Shown here: positions 17,192 to 26,374 of the stretch, in pieces | Numbering within the stretch: the stretch's first letter is position 1 | Layout: the number at the start of each line of letters is the position of its first letter | Assembly (NCBI RefSeq): GCF_000422785.1 | Contig: NZ_AUGS01000016.1 | Location: forward strand, 1 to 64,000 | From: Pseudovibrio exalbescens DSM 16456 | Lineage (GTDB): Bacteria > Pseudomonadota > Alphaproteobacteria > Rhizobiales > Stappiaceae | Direction of reading: 5' to 3' | Length of the DNA stretch: 64,000 nucleotides | Program-made: the position numbers and the translations under genes | Notes under the pieces: model-generated | Told to the model about the DNA's origin: nothing | The model's database searches: none | The model's input: only the letters and a program-made list of their open reading frames with translations

Positions 17192-17668
17192 ATGCAGCTT
17201 AGAACCTCGCTTAAAGACATCGCCATTGCCAGCTTCCTGAGCGTGGCGCTCCCCCTCGCCGCCCTTGCAGACGACATCACCACCTTCACTGAAAACGGCG
17301 TTGCGATCAAAGGAACGGATCCGGTGGCCTACTTCACAGAAGGCAAGCCCGTGCAAGGCTCGTCTGACTACGCAACGACATATGATGACGTGACCTGGCA
17401 ATTCTCCAGCGCCGAAAATCTGGCCAGGTTTGAAGCCGATCCTGAAAAATATGCGCCGCAATACGGCGGATGGTGCGCAACCGGGGTCAGCTTCGGCTAC
17501 AAGATACCCATCATGCCCGACAAGTGGTCCATTGTGGACGGCAAGCTATACCTGAACGCCCATGACGGGGCTCATCGCCGCTTTACCGAACGCACGGATG
17601 AAGTGATCAACAACGCCAATACAAACTGGCCAACAATCAAAGAAACGCCCGCAGACGACCTGGGCTGA
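17192..17668 (+). CDS. Secreted YHS-domain protein
   Basis: The 158-residue product has a signal peptide ending at ALA-DD. Its YHS domain reads VAIKGTDPVAYFTEGKPVQGSSDYATTYDDVTWQFSSAENLARFEADPEKYAPQYGGWCATGVS. YHS domains are proposed metal-binding modules; secreted single-domain forms like this are common in alphaproteobacteria and their function is unproven. A GAGAGG ribosome binding site precedes the ATG. The gene ends at a strong hairpin shared with the convergent neighbour. Confidence 0.85.
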   Translation: MQLRTSLKDIAIASFLSVALPLAALADDITTFTENGVAIKGTDPVAYFTEGKPVQGSSDYATTYDDVTWQFSSAENLARFEADPEKYAPQYGGWCATGVSFGYKIPIMPDKWSIVDGKLYLNAHDGAHRRFTERTDEVINNANTNWPTIKETPADDLG

Positions 17669-17694
17669 TTGGTTGACCTTCATATCCCATCGCG

Positions 17695-17732
17695 CCAAGA
17701 GCCGCAGCCATACAGCCGCGGCTCTTGGTCGT
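17695..17732. terminator. Terminator between convergent genes
   Basis: A perfect 11-base stem (CCAAGAGCCGC/GCGGCTCTTGG) with a 12-base loop follows the YHS gene and precedes the stop of the minus-strand gene at 17753. The T tract is short, but the stem is strong and the position between convergent genes fits a shared terminator. Confidence 0.75.
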
Positions 17733-17752
17733 TTAAAATACCGTTTTCGTTA

Positions 17753-18415
17753 TTATTGCGCAGGCCCGATCCGAATTGTCTGTAAACGGTCGATTGTTTG
17801 CTGCACCGTATCCACGTTGACAGGCCATGTTTCCGGCTTCTGTGCCGAGAACCGGGTGCCGCGCCACTCATGATAAACCTTGACGAAAGTATCCTTGACT
17901 TTCGCGAAGTGAAAAACGGCCACCTCGCCGGTCTTTTTACCATATCCGCTGCCCTGAGGGGCATGTGGCGAGGCCTCACACAACAGCAAAATCGTGCGAG
18001 ACGCACCTGATCCGGACAAGGGCTTGAAGGATATCCGCTCCTGACCACAGATATCCACGTAAACCTGAAGACTCATGGAGATATAGGAGTCTAGTGGAAT
18101 GTCTTGATCTGCCTTCAGGTAGTCACCACGCACCGCATAAAGCTGGCTCCAACTCTCAAACTTCTGGCCTTTCGGGATTTGTTCAAGAATGAACTGCGGT
18201 CCGTTCTGCTGGCGAAAATACTCACTTTGCGCCCGCGGATCGCCATCGGAGACCCAGATTGGCGGCGGGAAGCTGACCATGGCTTCATACACGTTAACAG
18301 CCTGCACGAAAGAAGCCTCTTTTGCATGCGCCGTCGCCGTCAAAGTGGTGACGCCAGCAACCGATGCGCCCGCGACAAGCAAGCCCGCGCACAGCCCCAA
18401 TTCCTTCAAATTCAC
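17753..18415 (-). CDS. Secreted protein of unknown function
   Basis: The 220-residue protein has a signal peptide (MNLKELGLCAGLLVAGASVAGVTTLTATAHA, cleaved before KEASF). The mature part contains YEAMVSFPPPIWVSDGDP and QFILEQIPKGQKFESWSQLYAV, a pattern I do not match to a named family. Two cysteines (DICGQ and LLCEA) could form a disulfide in the periplasm. Translation starts at an ATG with GGAGA 8-10 bases upstream. It is convergent with the YHS protein gene. Confidence 0.75.
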   Translation of the reverse strand: MNLKELGLCAGLLVAGASVAGVTTLTATAHAKEASFVQAVNVYEAMVSFPPPIWVSDGDPRAQSEYFRQQNGPQFILEQIPKGQKFESWSQLYAVRGDYLKADQDIPLDSYISMSLQVYVDICGQERISFKPLSGSGASRTILLLCEASPHAPQGSGYGKKTGEVAVFHFAKVKDTFVKVYHEWRGTRFSAQKPETWPVNVDTVQQTIDRLQTIRIGPAQ

Positions 18416-18576
18416 GGGATCTCCAGTTCAGTTTACACAATTACAGATGCGAGCGTTGCCCAACCAAACCGCCCAGTCTCAGGGCAACGCTCACTTTGTT
18501 TCTTCCCTAAAGGTCGCAGGTTTTGCGAAGCTGTACGATGCACAACCGCTGATGCTCTCTTCAAGCCAGCGCGGGG

Positions 18577-19293
18577 CTAGCTCTTGCTCACATCCACCGT
18601 TTCACCCGGCTTCAAGTCCGCAATGCGGAAGCCATCAGCGCCCATCTCTTCAATGAAGTGATCGGCACTTTGATCCAGAATTGGAAAGGTCCTGTAGTGG
18701 CAGGGCAATATGGTTTTGAAATCAAAGAAACGCGTGCAGGCCATGGCAGCGGTTTTCGCCCCCATTGTGAACCGATCTCCAATGGGTACAATCCCGATCT
18801 CGGGGGCATACACTTCGTTGATGAGCGCCATATCACCAAAAATGTCCGTATCGCCCATGTGGAACAGGGTTGGCTCATCGTCCGCCATGATGATCACACC
18901 ATGCGGGTTTCCCATGTATGTATATCCCTCGCCCGCCTGCGATGTGGCAGAGGAATGCTGGGCTTGGGTGAGCGCCACCTTGAAAGGTCCTACATCCACA
19001 CAACCGCCTGAGTTCATGGGATTGATGTTCTCAACACCTCGCGATTGCGCCCACATGCAGATTTCGAAGTTCGCCGTCAGCTGAGCACCTGTTTCCTTCA
19101 GGATATGAATGGCATCGCCCACATGATCATCATGACCATGGGTGAGAACCAGATGGGTGATGTCTTCACTGACAGAAGCAACGGTGGCGTCCTCCGGAAA
19201 GGTGGGATTGCCGGTGAAAAAGGGATCAAACAGAATTTTCGCGTCTTTGATTTCGACAGTGAATGCCGAATGGCTCCAATAAGTCAATTTCAT
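18577..19293 (-). CDS. UPF0173 metal-dependent hydrolase (metallo-beta-lactamase fold)
   Basis: The 238-residue protein is a YtkL/UPF0173-type metallo-beta-lactamase-fold hydrolase. It starts MKLTYWSHSAFTVE and has the metal-binding THGHDDHVGD motif, a second ligand region QAQHSSATS, HMGDTDIFGDM and a C-terminal LPCHYRTFPIL. The family is predicted to hydrolyse phosphoester or related bonds, with no established substrate. A GGGAGAG site precedes the start. It is 44 bases downstream of ung on the same strand and may share its transcript. Confidence 0.92.
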   Translation of the reverse strand: MKLTYWSHSAFTVEIKDAKILFDPFFTGNPTFPEDATVASVSEDITHLVLTHGHDDHVGDAIHILKETGAQLTANFEICMWAQSRGVENINPMNSGGCVDVGPFKVALTQAQHSSATSQAGEGYTYMGNPHGVIIMADDEPTLFHMGDTDIFGDMALINEVYAPEIGIVPIGDRFTMGAKTAAMACTRFFDFKTILPCHYRTFPILDQSADHFIEEMGADGFRIADLKPGETVDVSKS

Positions 19294-19337
19294 GGTCAGC
19301 TCTCCCGATTTGGCGCAGGGTCGAGCAACCCTTGCGC

Positions 19338-20042
19338 TTATTGCTGATCTGCCGCTAACGTCAGGGACTCAAGCTCCCAACGTATACACGAACTGCCCTG
19401 CCGGGTTAAATAGGCGTTGATCTGTGAAAAGGGAGCGGATCCGAAAAAACCGCGGTATACAGACAATGGAGATGGATGAGCGCCCTTCAATACCAGATTG
19501 CGCTCCGGATCGACCATCGCTGCTTTCTTCTGTGCATGCGCGCCCCAAAGCAGATAAGCAAGACCTTCGCGTTCGCGGGCGAGCGCTGTCAGAGCCGCAC
19601 TGGTAAAGGTCTCCCAGCCCTTTTTGGCATGAGACCCGGCCTTGCCCTCCTCCACGCTCAAGCTGGTATTGAGAAGCAAAACGCCCTGTTCCGCCCACGA
19701 TTGCAAACACCCGTGCTCAGGCATGGCCACGCCCACATCGGCCTCCATCTCCTTGAAGATATTACGCAAGGAAGGCGGAAACCTGACCCCTTTGCGAACG
19801 GAAAAGCTCAAGCCATGCGCCTGTCCGGGCCCGTGATACGGATCCTGCCCGACGAGTACGACCTTAACCTTGGAAAACGGTGTGGCATTGAACGCGGCAA
19901 ACCGATCTTCCCGAGGCGGATAGATGGTTTTGCCAGCAGCCTCTTCGGCCGCAAGAAAAGCCGCCAAGCTTTTGAAATAGGGCTTGTCGAACTCTTCTTG
20001 CAGAACACTGCGCCATTCCGGCTCAAGGTCCAGTGGGCTCAT
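19338..20042 (-). CDS. ung: Uracil-DNA glycosylase
   Basis: Ung (234 residues, normal family-1 length) removes uracil from DNA to start base-excision repair. The catalytic water-activating D67 lies in GQDPYHGPGQAHGLSFSV and the catalytic H189 in the DNA-intercalation loop HPSPLSVYRGFFG. The NTSLSVEEGKAGSH motif is also intact. The start at 20042 has GGGAGA at the right distance, and the extended frame upstream of it is rejected for lack of family similarity. The gene is divergent from ruvX. Confidence 0.97.
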   Translation of the reverse strand: MSPLDLEPEWRSVLQEEFDKPYFKSLAAFLAAEEAAGKTIYPPREDRFAAFNATPFSKVKVVLVGQDPYHGPGQAHGLSFSVRKGVRFPPSLRNIFKEMEADVGVAMPEHGCLQSWAEQGVLLLNTSLSVEEGKAGSHAKKGWETFTSAALTALAREREGLAYLLWGAHAQKKAAMVDPERNLVLKGAHPSPLSVYRGFFGSAPFSQINAYLTRQGSSCIRWELESLTLAADQQ

Positions 20043-20194
20043 CTGATATCTCCCGTCATTCCAATGGTGATGCTGTGAGACCATGTCTGGCGCCATGTGA
20101 CCAGCGTGTTTACCCCCGCAAACCTGCGCTTTCCACGTGAATTGCAAGGATCAGGAGCGTGGCATTTTTCCGGGAACCGTGCTACAGCGCGCTC

Positions 20195-20689
20195 ATGAGC
20201 ACGAACACACCGGTCCTTTCGCTGGACGAATTTGAACAGACATTGCCTGATACCGGGCGCGTGATGGGCCTTGATCTTGGCACCAAGACCATTGGTCTGG
20301 CCCTGTCTGATCTGGGGCGCAGCATCGCCACGCCTCTGGAAACGATCAAGCGGAAGAAGTTTACGCTGGATGCTGACCGGTTGCTGGAGTTGTGTCAAAC
20401 CCATGCGGTTGTCGGTCTTGTTCTCGGCTTGCCTTTGAACATGGATGGCTCTGAAGGCCCGCGTGTGCAATCCACAAAGGCGTTTGCGCGCAATCTTGCC
20501 CAGCGCACCTCCATACCCATGGTATTTTGGGACGAGCGCCTATCCACCGCCGCCGTCACCCGCACCCTCATTGATGCGGACCGTTCTCGCGCTCGCCGCG
20601 CCGAACTGGTTGACAAGATGGCCGCAAGTTACATTCTGCAAGGATTGCTGGACCGGCTGCATTATGGCGGCACCAGCTTCTTCGACTAA
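20195..20689 (+). CDS. ruvX: Holliday junction resolvase-like RuvX/YqgF
   Basis: The 164-residue protein has the RNase H-like fold of YqgF/Ruv[17 protein letters not shown] near the start, [18 protein letters not shown] in the middle and [16 protein letters not shown] with conserved DE later. In bacteria the family is linked to 16S rRNA 5' end maturation and is proposed to resolve Holliday junctions. The start at 20195 gives a normal family N-terminus, although no strong ribosome binding site is seen. It precedes an AEC transporter gene by 44 bases and may be co-transcribed. Confidence 0.93.
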   Translation: MSTNTPVLSLDEFEQTLPDTGRVMGLDLGTKTIGLALSDLGRSIATPLETIKRKKFTLDADRLLELCQTHAVVGLVLGLPLNMDGSEGPRVQSTKAFARNLAQRTSIPMVFWDERLSTAAVTRTLIDADRSRARRAELVDKMAASYILQGLLDRLHYGGTSFFD

Positions 20690-20733
20690 GGCGACACGGG
20701 CCTCCGCACCGCCCCTACCTGCGAAAGACTGTC

Positions 20734-21660
20734 ATGCAAACCGTGCTTGGGGCATTGGCTCCCGTTCTCTTGCTGATCGCCACCGGCTGGGGGCTCGCCA
20801 CTTACCGGATTTTGCCGCGAGAAAGCTGGAGTGGCATCGACACGCTTTCCTACTGGATACTTTTTCCTGCTGTTCTGTTCACCAATGTGGCTGGCGCGGA
20901 TTTTTCAAGCCTGGATCTGGGGAGCTACGCCATAGCATTATACGGTGCCTTGGCCCTTCTATGTATCCTGTTGGTGCCGCTGGGCCGCTTGCTCAAGTCT
21001 GTTCTGAACGTTGACAGCCCATCCTTCAGTTCAATCTTTCAAGGCACGACCCGGTGGAACGCCTTCATTGCCATGGCCATTGCCAGCAACCTCATGGGCC
21101 AGACCGGGTTGGCCCTTACTGCCATCACCATGGCACTGCTGATCCCGATTATGAATGTGCTCAGCATCACCATGATGACGGTGTACGCGTCCTCCAGCCG
21201 TTTATCCTTAGGCGCACTGCTTTGGGGGATCATTCGCAACCCGTTTATCGTCTCGATCAGCGCAGGGCTGTTGCTCAACATCAGCGGCCTGGCCTTACCA
21301 CCTGTCCTTGCGGATTATACCAGCTTCCTCGGAAGAGCTGCCCTGCCCCTTGCGATTTTGAGCGTCGGCGCGGCCATTGACCTCAACTCCCTGCGCCGCC
21401 CCGGACCACGCCTGCTGGTGGGCCTTGGCATGCGTTTGGTCATCTCACCCGCCATTGCCCTGTTCGTGGCAACGGTTTTAGGCCTTGCTCCAGAGACCAC
21501 CTTGATGCTGGTTATGGCGTTTGCCGTGCCAACCGCCGCCTCCGCCTACGTTCTGGCCAAGCAAATGGGCGGCAACGCGCCGCTCATGGCCGAGCTGCTG
21601 GCCTTGCAAACCGTTGTTTCGGCAGTGACCGTGCCGCTCTGGCTTCTGCTGCTGATCTAG
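20734..21660 (+). CDS. AEC family (auxin efflux carrier-like) transporter
   Basis: The 308-residue protein has about ten hydrophobic segments in the 5+5 arrangement of AEC/Mem_trans carriers, with ILFPAVLFTNVAGADF near the N-terminus and the paired MRLVISPAIALFVA and VMAFAVPTAASAYVLAKQMGG motifs in the second half. Bacterial AEC proteins export or import small organic anions such as malate or malonate; the substrate here is unknown. It is convergent with aidB, whose stop lies only 7 bases away. Confidence 0.9.
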   Translation: MQTVLGALAPVLLLIATGWGLATYRILPRESWSGIDTLSYWILFPAVLFTNVAGADFSSLDLGSYAIALYGALALLCILLVPLGRLLKSVLNVDSPSFSSIFQGTTRWNAFIAMAIASNLMGQTGLALTAITMALLIPIMNVLSITMMTVYASSSRLSLGALLWGIIRNPFIVSISAGLLLNISGLALPPVLADYTSFLGRAALPLAILSVGAAIDLNSLRRPGPRLLVGLGMRLVISPAIALFVATVLGLAPETTLMLVMAFAVPTAASAYVLAKQMGGNAPLMAELLALQTVVSAVTVPLWLLLLI

Positions 21661-21667
21661 CGGGCGC

Positions 21668-23323
21668 TCACGCCACCAGATACAGCGAGTCGATGATGTG
21701 CCGAGCATCATGACGGGCATCCAGCATGCCGTAGGTCGAGCGCCACTGACCGGCCATTCGGCTGTCCATGAAGGCATCCGCCACATGGGCAGGCGCGGCA
21801 TCCTTCAATGCGGCAGCAGCGGCCGTCAACGCCAGTTGCTCGGTCAGAATGCGCGCGCTGCCCGGATCATCAATGCATGTGCGGGCAGCAGCTTGCAGCA
21901 CCTCAACAGACACCTTGCCGGCCTTGCCCAGCCGATGTTCCAAATGATCCAGAACCGCCATGAACCCTTCGGATTCTTTGGTCATGGCGCGCATCAGGTC
22001 CAGTGCCATCACATTTCCCGAGCCTTCCCAAATGCTGTTGACGGGTGCCTCGCGGAAAAACCGTGCCATATCATGATCTTCGACATACCCGTTGCCACCG
22101 AGGCATTCCATTGCCTCCCCGGTCACCGCCATGGCCGTTTTGCAGACCCAGTATTTGGCCACCGGTGTAATGATCCGCAGGTAGCTTTGTTCCACACTGT
22201 CGCCATGAGCACTGTCAAACGCCCGTGCCAGCCGCAATGACAGAGCTGATGCAGCAGCAACATCCAGCGCCATGTCAGCCAGCACCCTCAACATCACGGG
22301 CTGATCGATCAACGCCTTGCCGAATGCCGTGCGATGACGGGCATGATGAACGGCGCGCGCGACGGCGCCCCGCATCAGACCGGCCGAGCCCAGCGCACAA
22401 TCCAGTCGCGTTGGATTGACCATTGTCAGGATTGCCTTGATCCCGGCCCCGTCTTCGCCAATCAGAAAACCGTGCGCATTGTGGAACTCAACCTCAGAAG
22501 ACGCATTGGAGTGATTGCCCAACTTGTTCTTCAAGCGCACAAGGTTCAGCCCGTTGACCCGGTCATTGTCCAGAACGCGGGGCACAAGGAAACAGCTCGG
22601 CCCGGCCTCAGTGGCAGCCAGCACGAGAAAGGCATCGGACATGGGCGCAGAAAAGAACCATTTGTGGCCGTTGATGACGTGGGTGCCGTCACCAGCATCC
22701 TGCGCGGTAGTGACGATCTGGCGCAAATCGGTACCGCCCTGCTTTTCCGTCAGCCCCATTCCCAGGCTCACGCCATTTTTTTGCGAAGGCGCACGGAAGC
22801 GTTGATCATAGGTTCGGGACCTGATCAACGGATGCCACACCTCGGCAATCTCAGGGTTCTGTTCCAACGCCACACCTGCGGCATTGGTCATGGTGACGGG
22901 ACACAAATGCCCCTGCTCCACTTGAGACATCATGTAGTAACGCCGTGCCCGGTCGAAATAGGCATTGCCGGCATGCGGCGCTCTGGCATCCACGGAAGCA
23001 CAATGCAGACCGGCGGCAAATGATCGACGCATCAAGGCATGGTAGGACGGATGAAACTCCACCACGTCCAGACGGCGGCCATATGCATCGTGCGTCTTGA
23101 GCTCCGGTTGATGCATGTTGGCCATCCGCCCAAGGTCGAGAGCATCAGCTGCACCAAATTGCGCGCCCAGCTTCAACAGATCCGTGCGGGTTGTCTCCGT
23201 ATCCTGAGTCTGTCCCTGCATCGCCAGCAACAAGGGGTCGCTCTCGCAAAGATTGTATCCGAAATACGGCGGCGCCTGATTGAGAACAGGTTGTCCGAAG
23301 CCGTTACCATCATTCTTTAGCAT
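21668..23323 (-). CDS. aidB: AidB-like acyl-CoA dehydrogenase family protein
   Basis: The 551-residue protein matches E. coli AidB along most of its length: LNQAPPYFGYNLCESDPLL, LGRMANMHQPELKTHDAYGRRLDVVEFHPSYH, SLGMGLTEKQGGTDLRQI, NGHKWFFSAPMSDA, RLKNKLGNHSNASSEVEF and FREAPVNSIWEGSGNVMALDL. AidB is an FAD-binding acyl-CoA dehydrogenase homologue induced in the adaptive response to alkylation and binds DNA. No ada gene is in view, so damage induction here is not shown. The start at 23323 is supported by GGGAGA upstream. It is divergent from pyrB. Confidence 0.92.
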   Translation of the reverse strand: MLKNDGNGFGQPVLNQAPPYFGYNLCESDPLLLAMQGQTQDTETTRTDLLKLGAQFGAADALDLGRMANMHQPELKTHDAYGRRLDVVEFHPSYHALMRRSFAAGLHCASVDARAPHAGNAYFDRARRYYMMSQVEQGHLCPVTMTNAAGVALEQNPEIAEVWHPLIRSRTYDQRFRAPSQKNGVSLGMGLTEKQGGTDLRQIVTTAQDAGDGTHVINGHKWFFSAPMSDAFLVLAATEAGPSCFLVPRVLDNDRVNGLNLVRLKNKLGNHSNASSEVEFHNAHGFLIGEDGAGIKAILTMVNPTRLDCALGSAGLMRGAVARAVHHARHRTAFGKALIDQPVMLRVLADMALDVAAASALSLRLARAFDSAHGDSVEQSYLRIITPVAKYWVCKTAMAVTGEAMECLGGNGYVEDHDMARFFREAPVNSIWEGSGNVMALDLMRAMTKESEGFMAVLDHLEHRLGKAGKVSVEVLQAAARTCIDDPGSARILTEQLALTAAAAALKDAAPAHVADAFMDSRMAGQWRSTYGMLDARHDARHIIDSLYLVA

Positions 23324-23448
23324 TATACAATCTCCCGAGACCCGCGGTTTACGCAGCTTATTCAAAGGCATCCTTGCCGCATATCGCAACTAGACGTTAA
23401 GGCAAGGTTATTTCCCTCTTTACGGCTTTGCTCGCCCCCCGTATAGAG

Positions 23449-24414
23449 ATGACTTCGATGACCAAAGACACAACGCATCGATCCACATCCTATCCTCACC
23501 GGCACCTTCTCGGCATCGAGGGGTTGCAACCGTCGGAAATTCTCCATCTTCTGGACCTCGCGGATGAAGCCGTCGAAGTCTCCAGACAGGTCGAGAAACA
23601 AAAGGCGGTTCTGCGCGGCCGGACACAAATAAACCTCTTCTTCGAGGCATCCACTCGCACTCAGGCTTCCTTTGAAATCGCAGGCAAACGCCTCGGTGCG
23701 GATGTGATGAATATGGCTGTCGCCTCGTCCTCTGTCAAAAAGGGCGAGACGCTTATTGACACCGCTGCCACACTCAATGCCATGCGACCAGACCTTCTGG
23801 TGGTCCGACATCAATCTGCCGGTGCCGTACAGTTGTTGGCGCGCAAGGTAGAGTGTTCGGTCGTCAACGCAGGCGATGGTCAGCATGAACATCCCACGCA
23901 GGCTCTTCTGGATGCGCTTACCATGCGCCGCCACAAGGGAGATATCGGCGGCCTTCGGATCGCTATCTGCGGCGATATACGCCATTCCCGTGTTGCTCGT
24001 TCCAACATTCTTCTACTCAACGCACTCGGGGCCCGCGTTCGCGTCGTTGCTCCGTCAACCCTTCTGCCCTCCGGTATCCATAATATGGGCGTCGACGTTT
24101 TCACTAACATGCGCGAAGGCCTGGAAGGCTGTGACATCGTGATGATGCTTCGCCTCCAAAGAGAACGCATGAGCGGCGCGTTTGTGCCGTCAGTGCGTGA
24201 ATATTTTAAGTATCACGGACTGGACAAGGAAAAGCTCAGCTACGCCAAGCCTGATGCCCTAGTCATGCACCCGGGCCCAATGAACCGAGGCGTGGAAATT
24301 GCTGCGGAAGTCGCTGACGGACCACAAAGCCTGATCAAGGAACAGGTTGAAATGGGTGTGGCCGTGCGAATGGCAGTCCTTGAAGCCCTCGCAACCCACC
24401 TGCCGACAAAGTGA
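23449..24414 (+). CDS. pyrB: Aspartate carbamoyltransferase catalytic subunit
   Basis: PyrB (321 residues) condenses carbamoyl phosphate with aspartate, the first committed pyrimidine step. Diagnostic motifs are [61 protein letters not shown] and [10 protein letters not shown]. Two close ATG codons (23449 and 23458) and an upstream TTG are possible starts; 23449 gives a normal length. It leads the pyrB-pyrC-plsY-dprA cluster. No pyrI regulatory subunit is present, so a class A-type complex with the adjacent dihydroorotase homologue is likely by analogy with Pseudomonas. Confidence 0.96.
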   Translation: MTSMTKDTTHRSTSYPHRHLLGIEGLQPSEILHLLDLADEAVEVSRQVEKQKAVLRGRTQINLFFEASTRTQASFEIAGKRLGADVMNMAVASSSVKKGETLIDTAATLNAMRPDLLVVRHQSAGAVQLLARKVECSVVNAGDGQHEHPTQALLDALTMRRHKGDIGGLRIAICGDIRHSRVARSNILLLNALGARVRVVAPSTLLPSGIHNMGVDVFTNMREGLEGCDIVMMLRLQRERMSGAFVPSVREYFKYHGLDKEKLSYAKPDALVMHPGPMNRGVEIAAEVADGPQSLIKEQVEMGVAVRMAVLEALATHLPTK

Positions 24415-24424
24415 GGAACTGAGC

Positions 24425-25729
24425 ATGGCTGAAACAAACAATCCGCTCGTTCTGACCAACGCGCGGGTGATTGATCCGGCTGCCAACAAAGACGAACCGG
24501 GCGCCGTTCTCATCAGAAACGGCATCATTGAAGCCGCCGGATCTGCCGCCTTGAATCAAGGGGCCCCTGAAGGGGCAATCACCATGGACTGCGGCGGCGC
24601 CATTGTGGCTCCCGGCCTTGTCGACATGGGAGTTACCGTCGGCGAACCCGGCGCAGAGCACCGCGAAACACTGGAAAGCGCCAGTCAGGCCGCAGTGGCA
24701 GGCGGCGTAACGACCATGATCACCAGCCCGGATTGCGACCCGGTCATTGATGACCCGGCGTTGGTGGACTTCATCCTGCGCCGGGCTCGCCACACCGCCA
24801 TCGTCAATGTCCACCCCATGGCCGCGCTCACCAAAGGCTTGAACGGGCAGGAAATGAGCGAAATCGGCCTTCTGAAGGAAGCCGGGGCCGTGGCCTTTAC
24901 CAACGCCACACACCCGGTCACGAACTCGCAAGTGTTTTCTCGCCTTCTGACCTACGCCCGCGATTTCGACGCGCTCGTGGTGCATCAGGCTCAGGACAAG
25001 GACCTGGCCGGAAGCGGTGTCATGAATGCAGGACTGCGCGCGTCGTGGTTGGGACTGGGCGGAATTCCCCGCGAAGCGGAGTTCATCGCAATCGAACGGG
25101 ACATGCGGCTGGTGGCCATGACCCGCGGCAAGTATCACGCACGTCTGATCTCCTGCCCGCAAAGCGCCAACGCCATTCGTCAAGCGAAAAAGGATGGGCT
25201 CAACGTAACCGCAGGCATTTCGATCAACCACTTGACCCTGAATGAAAACGACATCGCGAACTATCGTACGTTCCACAAGATGTCACCGCCTTTGCGCACA
25301 GAGGACGACCGGATGGAAATGGTGCGTGCGGTTGCCGACGGTACCATTGATGTCATCATGTCGGACCATAACCCGCAGGATGTGGAAACAAAGCGTCATC
25401 CGTTTGCCGAATCTGAAGACGGTGCGCTAGGGCTTGAAACCATGCTGGGGGCTGGCATGCGCCTTGTTCATAGCGGCGACGTGCCCTTGACGAAGCTTCT
25501 GGCGGCGATGACCTGCAATCCGGCAGATCGACTGGGACTTGAGGCCGGCCGTCTTTCAAAAGGGGCTCCAGCTGACTTGATCGTGTTCGATCCAGACCGT
25601 CCTTGGATTGTCGAGAAGGAGAATATCCGCTCGCGCTCCAAGAATTCGTCGTTTGAAGATGAAACGTTGCAAGGACGGGTTTTGACAACTCTGGTAGCAG
25701 GTCGCATTCTGTACAACATCGCGGCGTAA
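24425..25729 (+). CDS. pyrC: Dihydroorotase-like protein (metal ligands partly missing)
   Basis: This 434-residue amidohydrolase belongs to the class I dihydroorotase family and starts 11 bases after pyrB. The usual HxH metal motif after the second strand (normally near GLVDxHxHxREPG) reads LVDMGVTVGEPGAEH, with both histidines replaced. The usual HVS histidine is also missing (KYHARLISC). Later elements remain, such as MSDHNPQD and LNPADRLG-like CNPADRLG. It is therefore either a non-catalytic partner of PyrB, as in Pseudomonas PyrC', or a divergent enzyme. Similar GEPGAEH sequences are, as I recall, common in alphaproteobacteria. A GAGG site precedes the ATG. Confidence 0.88.
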   Translation: MAETNNPLVLTNARVIDPAANKDEPGAVLIRNGIIEAAGSAALNQGAPEGAITMDCGGAIVAPGLVDMGVTVGEPGAEHRETLESASQAAVAGGVTTMITSPDCDPVIDDPALVDFILRRARHTAIVNVHPMAALTKGLNGQEMSEIGLLKEAGAVAFTNATHPVTNSQVFSRLLTYARDFDALVVHQAQDKDLAGSGVMNAGLRASWLGLGGIPREAEFIAIERDMRLVAMTRGKYHARLISCPQSANAIRQAKKDGLNVTAGISINHLTLNENDIANYRTFHKMSPPLRTEDDRMEMVRAVADGTIDVIMSDHNPQDVETKRHPFAESEDGALGLETMLGAGMRLVHSGDVPLTKLLAAMTCNPADRLGLEAGRLSKGAPADLIVFDPDRPWIVEKENIRSRSKNSSFEDETLQGRVLTTLVAGRILYNIAA

Positions 25730-25753
25730 TGCACCAGAACGGAGACCGAATTC

Positions 25754-26371
25754 GTGCCAGATCCAATCAGCTGGTCTTTCTCTCTACCCTACTATGTCCT
25801 TGCACTGGCCATCGGATACGTGCTCGGTTCAATTCCATTCGGTCTTCTTGTCACGAAGATCGCCGGTCTGGGGGATATCCGCCAGATCGGCTCCGGTAAC
25901 ATTGGCACAACCAACGTGTTACGAACCGGACGCAAGAGCCTTGCGGCGATTACCCTTCTGGGAGACGCCTTGAAAGGGACAGTGGCTGTGCTGCTCACCG
26001 GGTTTTATCTCGGCCCGGAAGCCGCCATTCTGGCCGGGTTGGGCGCTTTCATAGGGCACCTGTTTCCCATCTGGCTCAAGTTCAAGGGCGGCAAGGGTGT
26101 CGCAACCTATATCGGCATCCTTTTGGCGCTGAGCTGGCCCATTGGCATCGCCTTCTGCGTCATCTGGCTGCTTGTTGCATTCATCACCAAGTACTCATCC
26201 TTGTCGGCGCTGGTCGCGTCCTTGTTGACACCCTTTATGCTTGCGGTTTTTGACCAATGGCAACTAGCAGAAGTCATGGGTTTGCTGTCGATCCTCCTCT
26301 GGGTAAAACACCATGAGAACATTTCTCGCCTGCTGAAAGGCACCGAAGGAAAAATCGGCTCGAAAGGATAG
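25754..26371 (+). CDS. plsY: Glycerol-3-phosphate acyltransferase PlsY
   Basis: PlsY (205 residues) is the membrane enzyme that transfers acyl groups from acyl-phosphate to glycerol-3-phosphate, starting phospholipid synthesis. Motifs are [30 protein letters not shown] and [15 protein letters not shown], spread over about five membrane segments. It starts at GTG with GGAGA 8-12 bases upstream. It is the third gene of the pyrB cluster and precedes dprA by 3 bases, the usual alphaproteobacterial arrangement. Confidence 0.96.
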   Translation: MPDPISWSFSLPYYVLALAIGYVLGSIPFGLLVTKIAGLGDIRQIGSGNIGTTNVLRTGRKSLAAITLLGDALKGTVAVLLTGFYLGPEAAILAGLGAFIGHLFPIWLKFKGGKGVATYIGILLALSWPIGIAFCVIWLLVAFITKYSSLSALVASLLTPFMLAVFDQWQLAEVMGLLSILLWVKHHENISRLLKGTEGKIGSKG

Positions 26372-26374
26372 ACC

